Origin: Gordonia zhenghanii
GTDB taxonomy: Bacteria; Actinomycetota; Actinomycetes; Mycobacteriales; Mycobacteriaceae
DNA length: 64,000 nt
Reading direction: 5' to 3'
Assembly (NCBI RefSeq): GCF_021738965.1
Contig: NZ_JAKKOQ010000008.1
Coordinates: 272,505 to 336,504, forward strand
The position numbers were made by a program, and so were the translations under genes. Below are positions 37,216 to 45,235 of the stretch, one piece after another. Under the pieces are notes generated by a model. The model was given only the letters and a program-made list of their open reading frames with translations. It was not told where the DNA came from and ran no database searches. Each line of letters starts with the position of its first letter. Position 1 is the stretch's first letter.

Positions 37216-37229
37216 TAGAACGTGTTCTA
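37216..37229 (-). promoter_or_regulatory. KstR-like operator upstream of WS/DGAT
   Basis: TAGAACGTGTTCTA is a perfect 14-base palindrome fitting TNNAACNNGTTNNA, the recognised KstR consensus. On the minus strand a TAAAAT -10-like hexamer lies immediately upstream of it, so bound repressor would block transcription start. It is the third such site within 5 kb. Confidence 0.7.
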
Positions 37230-37329
37230 TTTTAGTTGAAGTCGTCGTCTACCTGCTGTTCGCGTCACCACGAGCCCCGACGGGACAGCCTGCCTACGCA
37301 CCGACTGACTGCCGGTGTTAAGTGGAGGC

Positions 37330-37944
37330 ATGGGCACTCGCTATCAACACCTCGCATACGGCGACGCCGCGCGAGCCCGTCAACACGCAGTGGCGGACGC
37401 TGCCGTACCGGGAGCCGCGATCCCCGACGACGGCCCCCAGGAACTGACCTCTCGCGAGCTCCGCATGCTCACCCGCGCTTTCCAACTCCACCTAGCCACC
37501 GTGACCGAATCCGGCTGGCCGTATGTGCAGTACCGCAGCGGCCCAACCGGATTCGTCCACCATCTCGGCGGCAATCGGATCGCGTTCGCCGACTTTCGGG
37601 GCAACCGTCAGTTCGTGTCGACCGGCAACATCGACGCCGACGGCCGCGTCGCACTGTTCGTCGCCGACTATCCGCTCCGCAAACGCCTCAAAGTGTTCGG
37701 CCGCGCCGTGGTGTCGGACGACCCCGCACTCCTCGAACGACTGCGGCGCGTGGACGACGGTGAGATCTCGGCCGTCTGCGAACGCAGCATCGTCATCGGC
37801 GTCGAAGCCTTCGACTGGAACTGTTCACGCAGCCTCGTCCCGCAGTACACCGACGTGCAGGTCCGCGAACGGACGCAGCCGTACATCGACCGCATCACCG
37901 AGTTGCAGGACGAGGTGGCCGCGCTGCGCGCGCGACTCGACTGA
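37330..37944 (+). CDS. Pyridoxamine 5'-phosphate oxidase-like flavoprotein
   Basis: 204-residue split-barrel protein of the PNPOx-like family. It has LTRAFQLHLATVTESGWPYVQYRSGP, followed by IAFADFRGNRQFVSTGNIDADGRVALFVADYP, typical FMN-contacting regions, and a C-terminal coiled-coil helix (IDRITELQDEVAALRARL). It probably binds FMN; the reaction is unknown. ATG 37330 follows GGAGG. It is divergent from the WS/DGAT gene with the KstR-like site between them, so it could share that regulation, though it has its own start region. Confidence 0.78.
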   Translation: MGTRYQHLAYGDAARARQHAVADAAVPGAAIPDDGPQELTSRELRMLTRAFQLHLATVTESGWPYVQYRSGPTGFVHHLGGNRIAFADFRGNRQFVSTGNIDADGRVALFVADYPLRKRLKVFGRAVVSDDPALLERLRRVDDGEISAVCERSIVIGVEAFDWNCSRSLVPQYTDVQVRERTQPYIDRITELQDEVAALRARLD

Positions 37945-37984
37945 CGTTCGGCTCGTTCGAGGTGGTCTACGGGACCAGCGCCAG

Positions 37985-38014
37985 GGCTCTACCGCGTTCG
38001 TTCGCGGTAGAGCC
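37985..38014 (-). terminator. Hairpin terminator of the glyS transcript
   Basis: GGCTCTACCGCG (37985-37996) pairs perfectly with CGCGGTAGAGCC (38003-38014) around a six-base loop. It overlaps the last codons of the small membrane-protein gene and could also stop transcription from the flavoprotein gene on the other strand. Confidence 0.7.
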
Positions 38015-38144
38015 ACGCTCCCAGGACGATCAACCAGATCGGCACGACGACGCCGAACATCAGCCATGCGCCCTGACTGATCATCATGACCGCGGCGATC
38101 ACCATCAACACGCCGCTGATCAGCGCGACCACTTTAGGACTCAC
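37989..38144 (-). CDS. Small membrane protein downstream of glyS
   Basis: A 51-codon gene not previously obvious because of its size. It reads as two hydrophobic segments (VVALISGVLMVIAAVMMI and LMFGVVVPIWLIVLGAWLY) joined by a short SQGA turn, with a basic end (RERTR), so a two-pass inner-membrane protein is likely. GTG 38144 is preceded by GAAAGGAC at good spacing. It follows glyS by 30 bases and ends in a terminator hairpin. I do not recognise a family; expression is inferred from the ribosome site and codon use. Confidence 0.6.
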   Translation of the reverse strand: MSPKVVALISGVLMVIAAVMMISQGAWLMFGVVVPIWLIVLGAWLYRERTR

Positions 38145-38174
38145 GTCGTCCTTTCGTGACGAGTCGGACGGCCG

Positions 38175-39566
38175 TCAGACGCCGATCAACTTGCCGCCGA
38201 GGTACTCGACGACCTTGTCCAAGGCCACGCGCTCCTGCGTCATCGTGTCGCGTTCACGGATGGTGACCGCCTGGTCGTCGAGGGTGTCGAAGTCGACGGT
38301 GACACAGAACGGCGTGCCGATCTCATCCTGGCGGCGGTAACGCTTGCCGATGCCCTGCGCGTCGTCGAACTCGATGTTCCAGTGCTTGCGGAGGTCGGCC
38401 GCGAGGTCGCGCGCCTTCGGCGACAGCTTCTCGTTCCGCGAGAGTGGCAGCACGGCTGCCTTCACCGGAGCCAGACGACGATCCAGCTTCAGGACAGTGC
38501 GAGTATCGGTGCCCCCCTTGGCGTTCGGCACTTCCTCGTCGGTGTACGCGTCGACGAGGAACGCCATCATCGAACGGCCAAGGCCGGCAGCAGGCTCGAT
38601 CACGAACGGCGTGAACCGTTCGCCAGTCGCCTGGTCGAAGAACGACAGGTCCTCGCCGGAGGCCTTGCTGTGCGTCGACAGATCGTAGTCGGTCCGGTTG
38701 GCGACACCCTCGAGTTCGCCCCACGGGTTGCCGCTGAAACCGAACTTGTACTCGACGTCGACGGTCCGCTTGGAGTAGTGCGACAGCTTCTCGGCCGGGT
38801 GCTCGAACAGACGCAGATTCTCGGGATCGATGCCGAGGTCGACGTACCACTGGAAGCGGGCATCGATCCACTCCTGATGCCACTGCTCGTCGTCGCCGGG
38901 CTTGACGAAGAACTCCATCTCCATCTGCTCGAACTCGCGCGTGCGGAAGATGAAGTTTCCGGGCGTGATCTCGTTGCGGAAGCTCTTGCCGATCTGCGCG
39001 ATGCCGAACGGCGGCTTGCGACGCGACGTGGTCATCACGTTCTTGAAGTTGACGAAGATGCCCTGCGCGGTCTCCGGGCGAAGGTAGGCCAGGCCGTCCT
39101 GATCGGCGACCGGACCGAGGAACGTCTTGAGCAGGCCCGAGAACGCCTTCGGCTCGGTCCACTGCCCCTTGGTGCCGCATTCGGGGCAGCCGACCTCCGA
39201 CATCGGGACCGTGTCCGGATCGTCGATGCCCTTCTTGAGCGCGTACGCCTCTTGCAGATGATCCTGACGCTGGCGCTTGTGGCAGTTGGTGCACTCGATC
39301 AGCGGATCGGTGAACACGTCGACGTGGCCGGAGGCCTCCCACACGCGACGCGGCAGGATGACCGACGAATCGAGACCCACGACGTCCTCGCGTGAGGTGA
39401 CCATCGTGCGCCACCACTGGCGCTTGATGTTGTCCTTCAACTCCACGCCGAGCGGACCATAGTCCCAGGCGGACCGGGTTCCGCCGTAGATCTCACCGCA
39501 GGGATACACCAGACCGCGCCGCTTGGCGAGGTTGACGACAGCATCGACTTTGGACTGGACAGCCAC
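38175..39566 (-). CDS. glyS: Glycyl-tRNA synthetase (class II, homodimeric type)
   Basis: 463-residue enzyme of the dimeric (alpha2) glycyl-tRNA synthetase type. Recognisable segments are the N-terminal [17 protein letters not shown], the zinc-binding [12 protein letters not shown] with CPECGTKG, motif 2 [25 protein letters not shown], and the C-terminal anticodon domain with [23 protein letters not shown]. It attaches glycine to tRNA-Gly. The start is GTG 39566, preceded by GGAGATC. The gene is followed by a small membrane-protein gene. Confidence 0.95.
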   Translation of the reverse strand: MAVQSKVDAVVNLAKRRGLVYPCGEIYGGTRSAWDYGPLGVELKDNIKRQWWRTMVTSREDVVGLDSSVILPRRVWEASGHVDVFTDPLIECTNCHKRQRQDHLQEAYALKKGIDDPDTVPMSEVGCPECGTKGQWTEPKAFSGLLKTFLGPVADQDGLAYLRPETAQGIFVNFKNVMTTSRRKPPFGIAQIGKSFRNEITPGNFIFRTREFEQMEMEFFVKPGDDEQWHQEWIDARFQWYVDLGIDPENLRLFEHPAEKLSHYSKRTVDVEYKFGFSGNPWGELEGVANRTDYDLSTHSKASGEDLSFFDQATGERFTPFVIEPAAGLGRSMMAFLVDAYTDEEVPNAKGGTDTRTVLKLDRRLAPVKAAVLPLSRNEKLSPKARDLAADLRKHWNIEFDDAQGIGKRYRRQDEIGTPFCVTVDFDTLDDQAVTIRERDTMTQERVALDKVVEYLGGKLIGV

Positions 39567-39786
39567 GGTTAACTGATCTCCACGAGTGTAGGGGTTAGGG
39601 AATGTAGGGGTTAAGGGTTCGTTTACAGGGTAGTCGGTGGTCGAGACATCGCGCTGATCGCATACGTGATGCCGGTTTGCGCAGTGTCATCCGAACGTCC
39701 GAATAGCGAAGAATTGTCGTAGGCGCGTCGTAAGTTCACCGCATCGGTCAGGCAGTCGGCCCGACCACTCCCAAGGAGAACCCCCG

Positions 39787-40179
39787 ATGAGAATCTCAAC
39801 CCGCCTTGCCGTCGCCGCTGTGGCCGTCGCTGCCGTACTCGCCCCCTCTGTCGCTGTCGCATCCGCGAGCTCCAGCGAGCCGACTGCCGGCGACACCGTG
39901 CGCTACACCTTCTACAGCGATGTTCAGAACAACGAATCGACGAACTGGTTCGACGGCGACAACGACATGGACTCGTTCGAGACGACTCGCCTGTCCGGCT
40001 ATTCACGGTCCACGACGAAGTGGTTCGGATCGAAGAGTGTCGTCTCACGCTCCACGTACCAACTGACCGGCAGTTCGTTCCAGACCAGCGGGTACTACGC
40101 CGGATGTGCGATCTACGTGAACGGCACCCTCGTCTCGTCCGATTCGGCGACCGGCCGATACGCGGTCGCCGTCTGCTGA
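39787..40179 (+). CDS. Small secreted protein with MmpS-like C-terminus
   Basis: 130 residues with a Sec signal peptide (basic start, VAAVAVAAVLAPSVAVASA, cleavage near 27). The mature domain ends YYAGCAIYVNGTLVSSDSATGRYAVAVC; this two-cysteine C-terminal pattern resembles the C-terminal beta domain of MmpS-type proteins. No transporter gene is adjacent, unlike classical mmpS-mmpL pairs. AAGGAG sits ten bases upstream of ATG 39787. Function unknown; the MmpS relation is by pattern only. Confidence 0.6.
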   Translation: MRISTRLAVAAVAVAAVLAPSVAVASASSSEPTAGDTVRYTFYSDVQNNESTNWFDGDNDMDSFETTRLSGYSRSTTKWFGSKSVVSRSTYQLTGSSFQTSGYYAGCAIYVNGTLVSSDSATGRYAVAVC

Positions 40180-40184
40180 CACGG

Positions 40185-40634
40185 CTAGCTCGGATCGAGC
40201 CCGATCTCGACACACGGGACGGTGTCGATCGTCAGTCCGGTGGCCTCTTCGATGACTCCCGAGAGCTCGGCGTAGGCCTTCGGCGACCGCGTGCGGTACC
40301 GCTCGATCACCGCGCGGCCTTCGTCTGCCCCGAGGACGCGGGCCGTGCCCGGCCGGCGACGGATGAAGCCGATGCTGATCCAGCACCGTGGCTCGGCGAC
40401 GAGGTTGCGGTACCACTGCGACCCGTCGCCGAAGCCGGACGCCAGGATCACATGCGCGTCGTCGGGACGTTCGACGCACTCGAGGACGACGAACCGGTGC
40501 TCCCCCGACCTACGACCGATGTGTTCGAGCAACACCAACCGGCCACCGAACAGAAAGCCGAGCCCCACTCGAAACAGCGGAATCGGAGCCCTGAGCAGCC
40601 ACCGCGTCTGTAAGAGTCGCGCACCGATACCCAT
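40185..40634 (-). CDS. Deazaflavin (F420)-dependent nitroreductase-like protein (Ddn family)
   Basis: 149-residue split-barrel protein. It has the N-terminal LLRAPIPLFRVGLGFLFGGRLVLLEHIGRRSG and the core ILASGFGDGSQWYRNLVAEPRCWISIGF, typical of the actinobacterial nitroreductase/Ddn (DUF385) family. These bind coenzyme F420 and reduce unsaturated or nitro compounds at the membrane. ATG 40634 is chosen because homology starts there. It ends five bases from the end of the secreted protein gene (convergent). Confidence 0.8.
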   Translation of the reverse strand: MGIGARLLQTRWLLRAPIPLFRVGLGFLFGGRLVLLEHIGRRSGEHRFVVLECVERPDDAHVILASGFGDGSQWYRNLVAEPRCWISIGFIRRRPGTARVLGADEGRAVIERYRTRSPKAYAELSGVIEEATGLTIDTVPCVEIGLDPS

Positions 40635-40745
40635 GGCTTCGACCGTACAACCGAGTCGTCTGCCACACGGCTCTATCGTTGCGCTTGACGGACGGTCCGG
40701 GCGCCCGAGGCTCAGGACTCGCACCGTCGTCTTCCTCACTGCAAA

Positions 40746-40763
40746 ATGACAATCAATTCCCAT
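40746..40763 (+). promoter_or_regulatory. Candidate zinc-regulator box
   Basis: ATGACAATCAATTCCCAT is an imperfect inverted repeat (six of eight arm positions match) of the AT-rich type bound by Fur/Zur and SmtB proteins. It ends 11 bases before the start of the SmtB-like gene. Autoregulation is inferred. Confidence 0.45.
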
Positions 40764-40774
40764 AAGATGGCTGC

Positions 40775-41107
40775 ATGACTTCCCCGACCGCGCCCGCAGC
40801 CCTCGTCGGCGACCACTCGGCGCACTCCGCCGCGAGCGACCTGCTGCGCGCGTTGTCCGCGCCGGCTCGTGTCGCGATAGTTCTCAGCCTGCAAGACCGG
40901 GCGATGTGCGTCCACGAACTGGTCGATGCCCTCCATCTCAACCAACCGCAAGTCAGCCAGCATTTGAGTGTGTTGAAGCGTTCTGGTGTGGTGGTAGGGA
41001 CGCGACGCGGACGGGAGATCGAGTACGCGCTCGCCGACGACCACGTCGCACATATCGTCGTGGACGCCTTGGTGCACGCCACCGAACGTCGAGAAGGACA
41101 GCTGTGA
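40775..41107 (+). CDS. smtB: ArsR/SmtB-family metalloregulator
   Basis: 110-residue winged-helix repressor. The recognition helix is in NQPQVSQHLSVLKRSG. The C-terminal helix shows D88, H90, H101 and E104, the exact spacing of the alpha-5 zinc site of SmtB/CzrA (D-x-H...H-x-x-E), so zinc sensing is well supported. It overlaps the zur gene by four bases (GTGA), matching the smtB-furB operon of mycobacteria, where zinc releases the ArsR protein to allow Zur expression. A candidate binding box precedes it. Confidence 0.85.
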   Translation: MTSPTAPAALVGDHSAHSAASDLLRALSAPARVAIVLSLQDRAMCVHELVDALHLNQPQVSQHLSVLKRSGVVVGTRRGREIEYALADDHVAHIVVDALVHATERREGQL

Positions 41108-41514
41108 CCACGAATCCAACCAGGCCGGTCACCGGGCAGCGCGCAACTAAACAGCGCGCGGCGATCGCCGACGTCCTGTCGACCACCGACGACTTCTTGT
41201 CTGCGCAGCAGCTGCACGACAAACTGCGCGACCGCGGCGAGTCGATCGGACTGACCACCGTCTACCGCAACCTGCAGGCACTCACCGAGTCTCAGCAGAT
41301 CGACGCGATCTGGGACGGCTCCGGCGAGACCCGATACCGGCACTGCTCGTCGGGCCATCACCATCATCTCGTCTGCCGCGAGTGCGGAACCACCGTCGAA
41401 GTCCAGGCCGACCCGGTGGAACGATGGGCGTCCAAGATCGCGAACGAGAACGGCTTCTCGGACATCACCCATACCGTCGAGATCTTCGGGACCTGCACCG
41501 ACTGCAGACGCTAG
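41104..41514 (+). CDS. zur: Fur-family zinc uptake regulator
   Basis: 136-residue Fur-family repressor. The N-terminal winged helix has TTVYRNLQAL; the metal site includes RYRHCSSGHHHHLVCRECG, and the structural zinc cysteines are C91, C94, C131 and C134 (CRECG and CTDC). The His-rich loop and neighbour smtB point to Zur rather than Fur. With zinc bound it would repress zinc-uptake and alternative ribosomal-protein genes. GTG 41104 overlaps the smtB stop. Its stop shares the palindrome CTAG with the stop of the convergent gene. Confidence 0.88.
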   Translation: MTTNPTRPVTGQRATKQRAAIADVLSTTDDFLSAQQLHDKLRDRGESIGLTTVYRNLQALTESQQIDAIWDGSGETRYRHCSSGHHHHLVCRECGTTVEVQADPVERWASKIANENGFSDITHTVEIFGTCTDCRR

Positions 41515-42410
41515 AGGCCTTCGCGGGCGGTACGGAGCACCGAATCCTCGATCATCGTCGTGAGCTTCGGTGTCCGGGCCCGATGCCGATCCCGTCCCGT
41601 GATCTCACGGATGTCGGCGAGGACTGCGTCCCAGCCGTAGACGATGTCGTCGTACGTGAGCCGGATGGTGAGCCAGCCGTCGACGAGCGCCCGCCGATCG
41701 CGGTGATGGTCGCGCTCATAGTCGTCTCTACTCGCGTGGTACATGAAGCTGTCGCACTCGATGAGTAGCTTGCCGATCCGCAGATCGGTGTGCCCGACCC
41801 CCTCGATCGACGGTTGGACCACGACGTCGTACCCCTCTGATTTGAGCCGAACCCGTGCGATGCTCTCGGTTCCCGACTGAGACTTCGCATCTGTCCTGTC
41901 CACTGCGTGACTCAGCGTCACACTGATCGTGCCCATACCGACCCGGAGGTCGGCCGCGCCGGTTCCAGTCGAATTCATATACGAGTCGGCCACCGCGATC
42001 CACCCCTCGACCGGCAGACATCCGCTCGCATACTTGAGGGCGACCGGCAACGGGTCGACGGCCTCGGCCGCCATCCGCTCGGCGCCCACTGAGACCCGAC
42101 ACGCTTTGTGCTTGCCCGACTTGTTCTTGCTGCGCCGCAGATGAAGACTCGCTCGATAGCCGGGCGGTGTCCACATTCCGTGAAAGCGCAACGCGTCGAC
42201 ACAGGTCAGGATGCCGCCGTCTCGGACAGCCGACACGACCGTCGCGTCATGAAGGCGTGTGGCGTACCACCAGGGCCGCAACCTGATGAGGTCGCCGCTC
42301 ACGAGCATCCGCTCGATCATCCGGTCGTCGAACTCCATCGCGACCAACTGCTTCTTGGTGTAGACACCCGACGTGTTCATACCCGACGTGCTCATACCCG
42401 ACGTGCTCAT
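41511..42410 (-). CDS. AbiEi/Vsr-like (DUF559-type) protein
   Basis: 299 residues. The N-terminal third resembles AbiEi-type winged-helix domains (TKKQLVAMEFDDRMIERMLVSGDLIRLRPWWYA). The C-terminal part resembles very-short-patch/DUF559 endonucleases: GTESIARVRLKSEGYDVVVQ, then HTDLRIGKLLIECDSFMYH and a long helical end. Such proteins are common and of unsettled role in mycolic-acid bacteria; the combination suggests a regulator-nuclease. The first 15 residues are encoded by three 15-base tandem repeats, each with its own ATG, so the true start is uncertain. A second relative lies at 62568. Confidence 0.65.
   Translation of the reverse strand: MSTSGMSTSGMNTSGVYTKKQLVAMEFDDRMIERMLVSGDLIRLRPWWYATRLHDATVVSAVRDGGILTCVDALRFHGMWTPPGYRASLHLRRSKNKSGKHKACRVSVGAERMAAEAVDPLPVALKYASGCLPVEGWIAVADSYMNSTGTGAADLRVGMGTISVTLSHAVDRTDAKSQSGTESIARVRLKSEGYDVVVQPSIEGVGHTDLRIGKLLIECDSFMYHASRDDYERDHHRDRRALVDGWLTIRLTYDDIVYGWDAVLADIREITGRDRHRARTPKLTTMIEDSVLRTAREGL
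42366..42410 (-). repeat. Three 15-base tandem repeats carrying start codons
   Basis: ACCCGACGTGYTCAT occurs three times in tandem (42366-42380, 42381-42395, 42396-42410). On the minus strand each unit reads ATGARCACGTCGGGT, encoding MSTSG, MSTSG and MNTSG, so copy-number change would add or remove start codons without shifting frame. Confidence 0.85.
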
Positions 42411-42498
42411 ACAAGGTCAGACGCAACGCACCGCTGCCCGGTTCCACAGCCGGCCGTCGACGCGAGGACCGGCCAATTCTGGGCTGGCTAATTCGAGT

Positions 42499-42576
42499 AC
42501 TGGAAAATTCAGGCCGATCAGGACTCTCCGAGGGAAATCTTCCCTCGGAAGGTCGTATCCCGCCTGAATTTCCAGT
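42499..42576 (-). terminator. Large nested inverted repeat after uppS
   Basis: Outer arms ACTGGAAAATTCAGGC (42499-42514) and GCCTGAATTTCCAGT (42562-42576) pair except for one extra A; inside, TCCGAGGGAA (42527-42536) pairs with TTCCCTCGGA (42540-42549) around a three-base loop. It starts four bases after the uppS stop on the minus strand. It may be a terminator; the size and AT-rich outer arms would also fit a small palindromic element. Confidence 0.6.
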
Positions 42577-42580
42577 TAGG

Positions 42581-43384
42581 TCAGGCGCTGCCGAAGCGCC
42601 GATCGCGCTTCGCGTACTCCAGGCAAGCGGCCCAGAGGTCGCGACGGTCGAAGTCCGGGAACAACTTCTCCTGGTAGACCATCTCGGCGTACGCGCTCTG
42701 CCACAGCAGGAAGTTCGACAGTCGCTGCTCGCCGGACGGACGGAGGAACAGGTCGACGTCGGGCATGTCCGGCTCGTCGAGGTATTTGCCGAAGCTCGCC
42801 TCGGTGATCCGGTCCGGGTCGATCTCGCCGCGGGCCGCGCGACGCGCGAGTTCGCGGGCCGCGTCGACGATCTCGGCGCGGCCACCGTAGTTGACGCACA
42901 TCGTGAGCGTCATGACGGTGTTGTCCTTGGTGAGTTCCTCGGCCACTTCGAGTTCTTTGATGACGCTCCGCCACAGGCGGGGTCGTCGACCTGCCCACCG
43001 CACGCGGACGCCCATCTCGTTCATCTCGTCGCGACGTCGCCGGATCACGTCGCGGTTGAAGCCCATCAGGAACTTGACCTCGTCGGGGCTCCGCGACCAG
43101 TTCTCCGTCGAGAATGCGTACGCCGACAGCCACTGGACGCCCATCTCGATGGATCCACAGACCGCGTCCATGAGAACGGCTTCACCCCGCTTGTGCCCTT
43201 CAGTCCTGGGCAGTCCACGGTCCTGCGCCCACCGGCCGTTGCCGTCCATGACCAGCGCGACGTGCTTCGGCACGAACTGCGCCGGAATGTTCGGCGGAAT
43301 CGCACCCGACGGGTGCGGGTCCGGTGGACGCACCGATCGCGCCGGAACCTGATCGGCAGACGAAGCTCGGGAGAATCGGGCCAT
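42581..43384 (-). CDS. uppS: Polyprenyl (decaprenyl) diphosphate synthase
   Basis: 267-residue cis-prenyltransferase. It has [27 protein letters not shown] (catalytic Asp in DGNGR), [18 protein letters not shown] and the C-terminal [27 protein letters not shown]. In mycolic-acid bacteria this enzyme (Rv2361c type) extends farnesyl-like precursors to decaprenyl diphosphate, the lipid carrier for peptidoglycan, arabinogalactan and lipoarabinomannan. ATG 43384 overlaps the recO stop by one base. A Pro-rich N-terminal tail of about 30 residues precedes the catalytic domain. Confidence 0.93.
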   Translation of the reverse strand: MARFSRASSADQVPARSVRPPDPHPSGAIPPNIPAQFVPKHVALVMDGNGRWAQDRGLPRTEGHKRGEAVLMDAVCGSIEMGVQWLSAYAFSTENWSRSPDEVKFLMGFNRDVIRRRRDEMNEMGVRVRWAGRRPRLWRSVIKELEVAEELTKDNTVMTLTMCVNYGGRAEIVDAARELARRAARGEIDPDRITEASFGKYLDEPDMPDVDLFLRPSGEQRLSNFLLWQSAYAEMVYQEKLFPDFDRRDLWAACLEYAKRDRRFGSA

Positions 43385-44154
43385 CAGACAACCTGGTCTT
43401 CCTGCGCCACCAGCCTGTGCGGCGCATGTCGTTCGATGAGCGGCAGCGTCCGGAGTTGGCGCTCCAGGTGCCATTGCAAGTGAGCCGCGGTGAGGCCTGT
43501 CGCCTGACGTCGCTGCGAATCGGAGGCGGTCGCCACGTGATCCCACTCGCCGCGGGCGAGCGCATCCATCAACTCGAGGACGCCGACGGACGGCGTCGCC
43601 GCCCCCGCCGGACGGCAGTGCACGCACACCGCGCCGCCTGCCGACACGTGGAAGGCGCGATGCTGCCCCGGCTGCGCGCACCGCGCGCACACGTCGAGTG
43701 CAGGCATCCAGCCCGCGGCAGACATGGCGCGAAGCAGGAACGCGTCGAGGATCCACTGCCGATCACGGCGGTCCTCGGCGAGCGCTTGCAATGCTCCGAC
43801 CGTCAACCGGTGCAGTTGCTTCGCAGGAGCGCGCTCCTCGCCTGCTAATCGTTCAGCGGTCTCCAACACCGCGCACGCCGTGGTGTACCGGCCGTAGTCG
43901 GAGGCTATGTCGTCGGAGAACGCGTGCAGACTGTGCACCTGGGTGACGATGTCGAGGTTGCGACCCGGATAGAAGTGGACGTCGACGTGCGCGAACGGCT
44001 CCAGACGTGCACCGAATTTCGAACGGGTCCGTCGGACGCCCTTCGCGACTGCACGCACCAGTCCATGCTCGGCGGTGAGGAAGGTTATGATGCGGTCGGC
44101 CTCGCCCAGCTTATGCTGGCGCAGCACCACCGCTTCATCGGAATATAACCTCAC
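43384..44154 (-). CDS. recO: DNA repair protein RecO
   Basis: 256 residues. The N-terminal OB-fold has [45 protein letters not shown], and the helical C-terminal part carries a [13 protein letters not shown]...CVHC four-cysteine zinc site. RecO helps load RecA on single-stranded DNA and anneals complementary strands in gap repair. The start is GTG 44154. It is directly upstream of uppS (TGATG overlap), the same order as in mycobacteria. Confidence 0.92.
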   Translation of the reverse strand: MRLYSDEAVVLRQHKLGEADRIITFLTAEHGLVRAVAKGVRRTRSKFGARLEPFAHVDVHFYPGRNLDIVTQVHSLHAFSDDIASDYGRYTTACAVLETAERLAGEERAPAKQLHRLTVGALQALAEDRRDRQWILDAFLLRAMSAAGWMPALDVCARCAQPGQHRAFHVSAGGAVCVHCRPAGAATPSVGVLELMDALARGEWDHVATASDSQRRQATGLTAAHLQWHLERQLRTLPLIERHAPHRLVAQEDQVV

Positions 44155-44226
44155 CGAGACATTCTCTCACCGGCCGACGACAAACGGTGGATCGACTCGC
44201 ATCGTGTGGCCGCGACCGACGTCGCG

Positions 44227-45057
44227 TCACCGACCGCCGACGAAGTCGGCGAGCTCCGCCGCGACGCGTTCGGGCTGGTCTTCGGGAAGCAGGGTCCACG
44301 AGTCGTCGACCTCCACCAACCGTGCGTCGGGAAATTCCTTCACCATCCTCCGGGCATGATCGATCGGCATCATCCGGTCCTCGACCGCCCACAACAGAAG
44401 GACCGGCCTGTCGAGACTCACCACCTTCCGGTGCCAATCGTTCAGGACCGACTTCGACGGCGAACCGGTCGCGAATTTCGCGAGGTCACGGCGGATGGCG
44501 GCATCCCGACTCGCGGGCCCGAACCAGTCGTCCATCACGTCGTCAGGAATCCTGGCCTTGGCGAGCCCTCCGTATGCCGGAGTTCCGTGCCGGAACAAGG
44601 CAGTCCGGGTGATCTGCATGAGCAGCCACGATCCGCCCGGGACCCGGCACAGCGCACACGCAGGCCTGGCCGGTTTCGGCGGGAAGTTGTCGAACGCCTC
44701 GCACGAGGCGAGGACCATCCGCGCGAGCCGGTGGTCGCGACCTTCGGAGACGATAAACTGCCCGCCGCCCCAGTCGTTCAAGACGAGGGTGACCTCGTGG
44801 AGGTCGAGCGCGTCGAGGAAGTCGGCGATCAGATTCGCGACGCCAGACTGGGACAGGTCGGCATCTGGATGCATAGGTCGCCGATGCGCGCCCAACGGCC
44901 ACGTCGGAGCGATGCAACGGAAACCGTCGAGCAGCGGGATCACGGCACGCCACTGGGTCTCGTTCATCAACAACCCGTGACCGAACACCAGCACCGGCCC
45001 GTCACCGCCGGAGTCGGTGTAGTCGATCGGGCCTGCGGGTAGATCGATGGAGGGCAT
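44227..45057 (-). CDS. Alpha/beta hydrolase with Asp nucleophile, atypical His position
   Basis: 276-residue alpha/beta hydrolase. The oxyanion region is VFGHGLL and the nucleophile elbow is LVLNDWGGGQ, with Asp95 in place of Ser, as in haloalkane dehalogenases and epoxide hydrolases. The C-terminal segment reads VEVDDSWTLLPEDQPERVA; the position where these enzymes carry the catalytic His shows Thr (about 255), so hydrolysis by the usual mechanism is doubtful. I recall similar sequences in other actinobacteria. Start ATG 45057. It stands where mycobacteria carry an amidase between recO and era. Confidence 0.78.
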   Translation of the reverse strand: MPSIDLPAGPIDYTDSGGDGPVLVFGHGLLMNETQWRAVIPLLDGFRCIAPTWPLGAHRRPMHPDADLSQSGVANLIADFLDALDLHEVTLVLNDWGGGQFIVSEGRDHRLARMVLASCEAFDNFPPKPARPACALCRVPGGSWLLMQITRTALFRHGTPAYGGLAKARIPDDVMDDWFGPASRDAAIRRDLAKFATGSPSKSVLNDWHRKVVSLDRPVLLLWAVEDRMMPIDHARRMVKEFPDARLVEVDDSWTLLPEDQPERVAAELADFVGGR

Positions 45058-45114
45058 GCCTCCACGGTGCGCTCTTGTGGCGAACGTGTCCAGGGTTCTG
45101 GACTCTCGATCGAC

Positions 45115-45235
45115 GGTCTCGACTCCGCTCGACCAGCGGGAAGGGTCTCGACTCCGCTCGACCAGCGGGAAGGTCTCGACCCTTCGACTCGCTTCGCTCG
45201 CTCAGGACAGCGCTCCGCTCGACCAGCGGGAAGGG
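45115..45235. repeat. Dispersed-repeat cluster (GGTCTCGACTCCGCTCGACC type)
   Basis: Two near-identical units of GGTCTCGACTCCGCTCGACC followed by AGCGGGAAG stand in tandem, then a diverged unit containing CTTCGACTCGCTTCGCTCGC and a final CGCTCCGCTCGACCAGCGGG. The block abuts the era stop codon. It is the reverse orientation of the cluster at 8765-8960 and matches the cysH insertion at 58668-58717. Confidence 0.8.

Noticed and set aside
39567..39786. T-box leader before glyS
   Set aside because: No T-box consensus or specifier-loop pattern was visible in the 220-base region.
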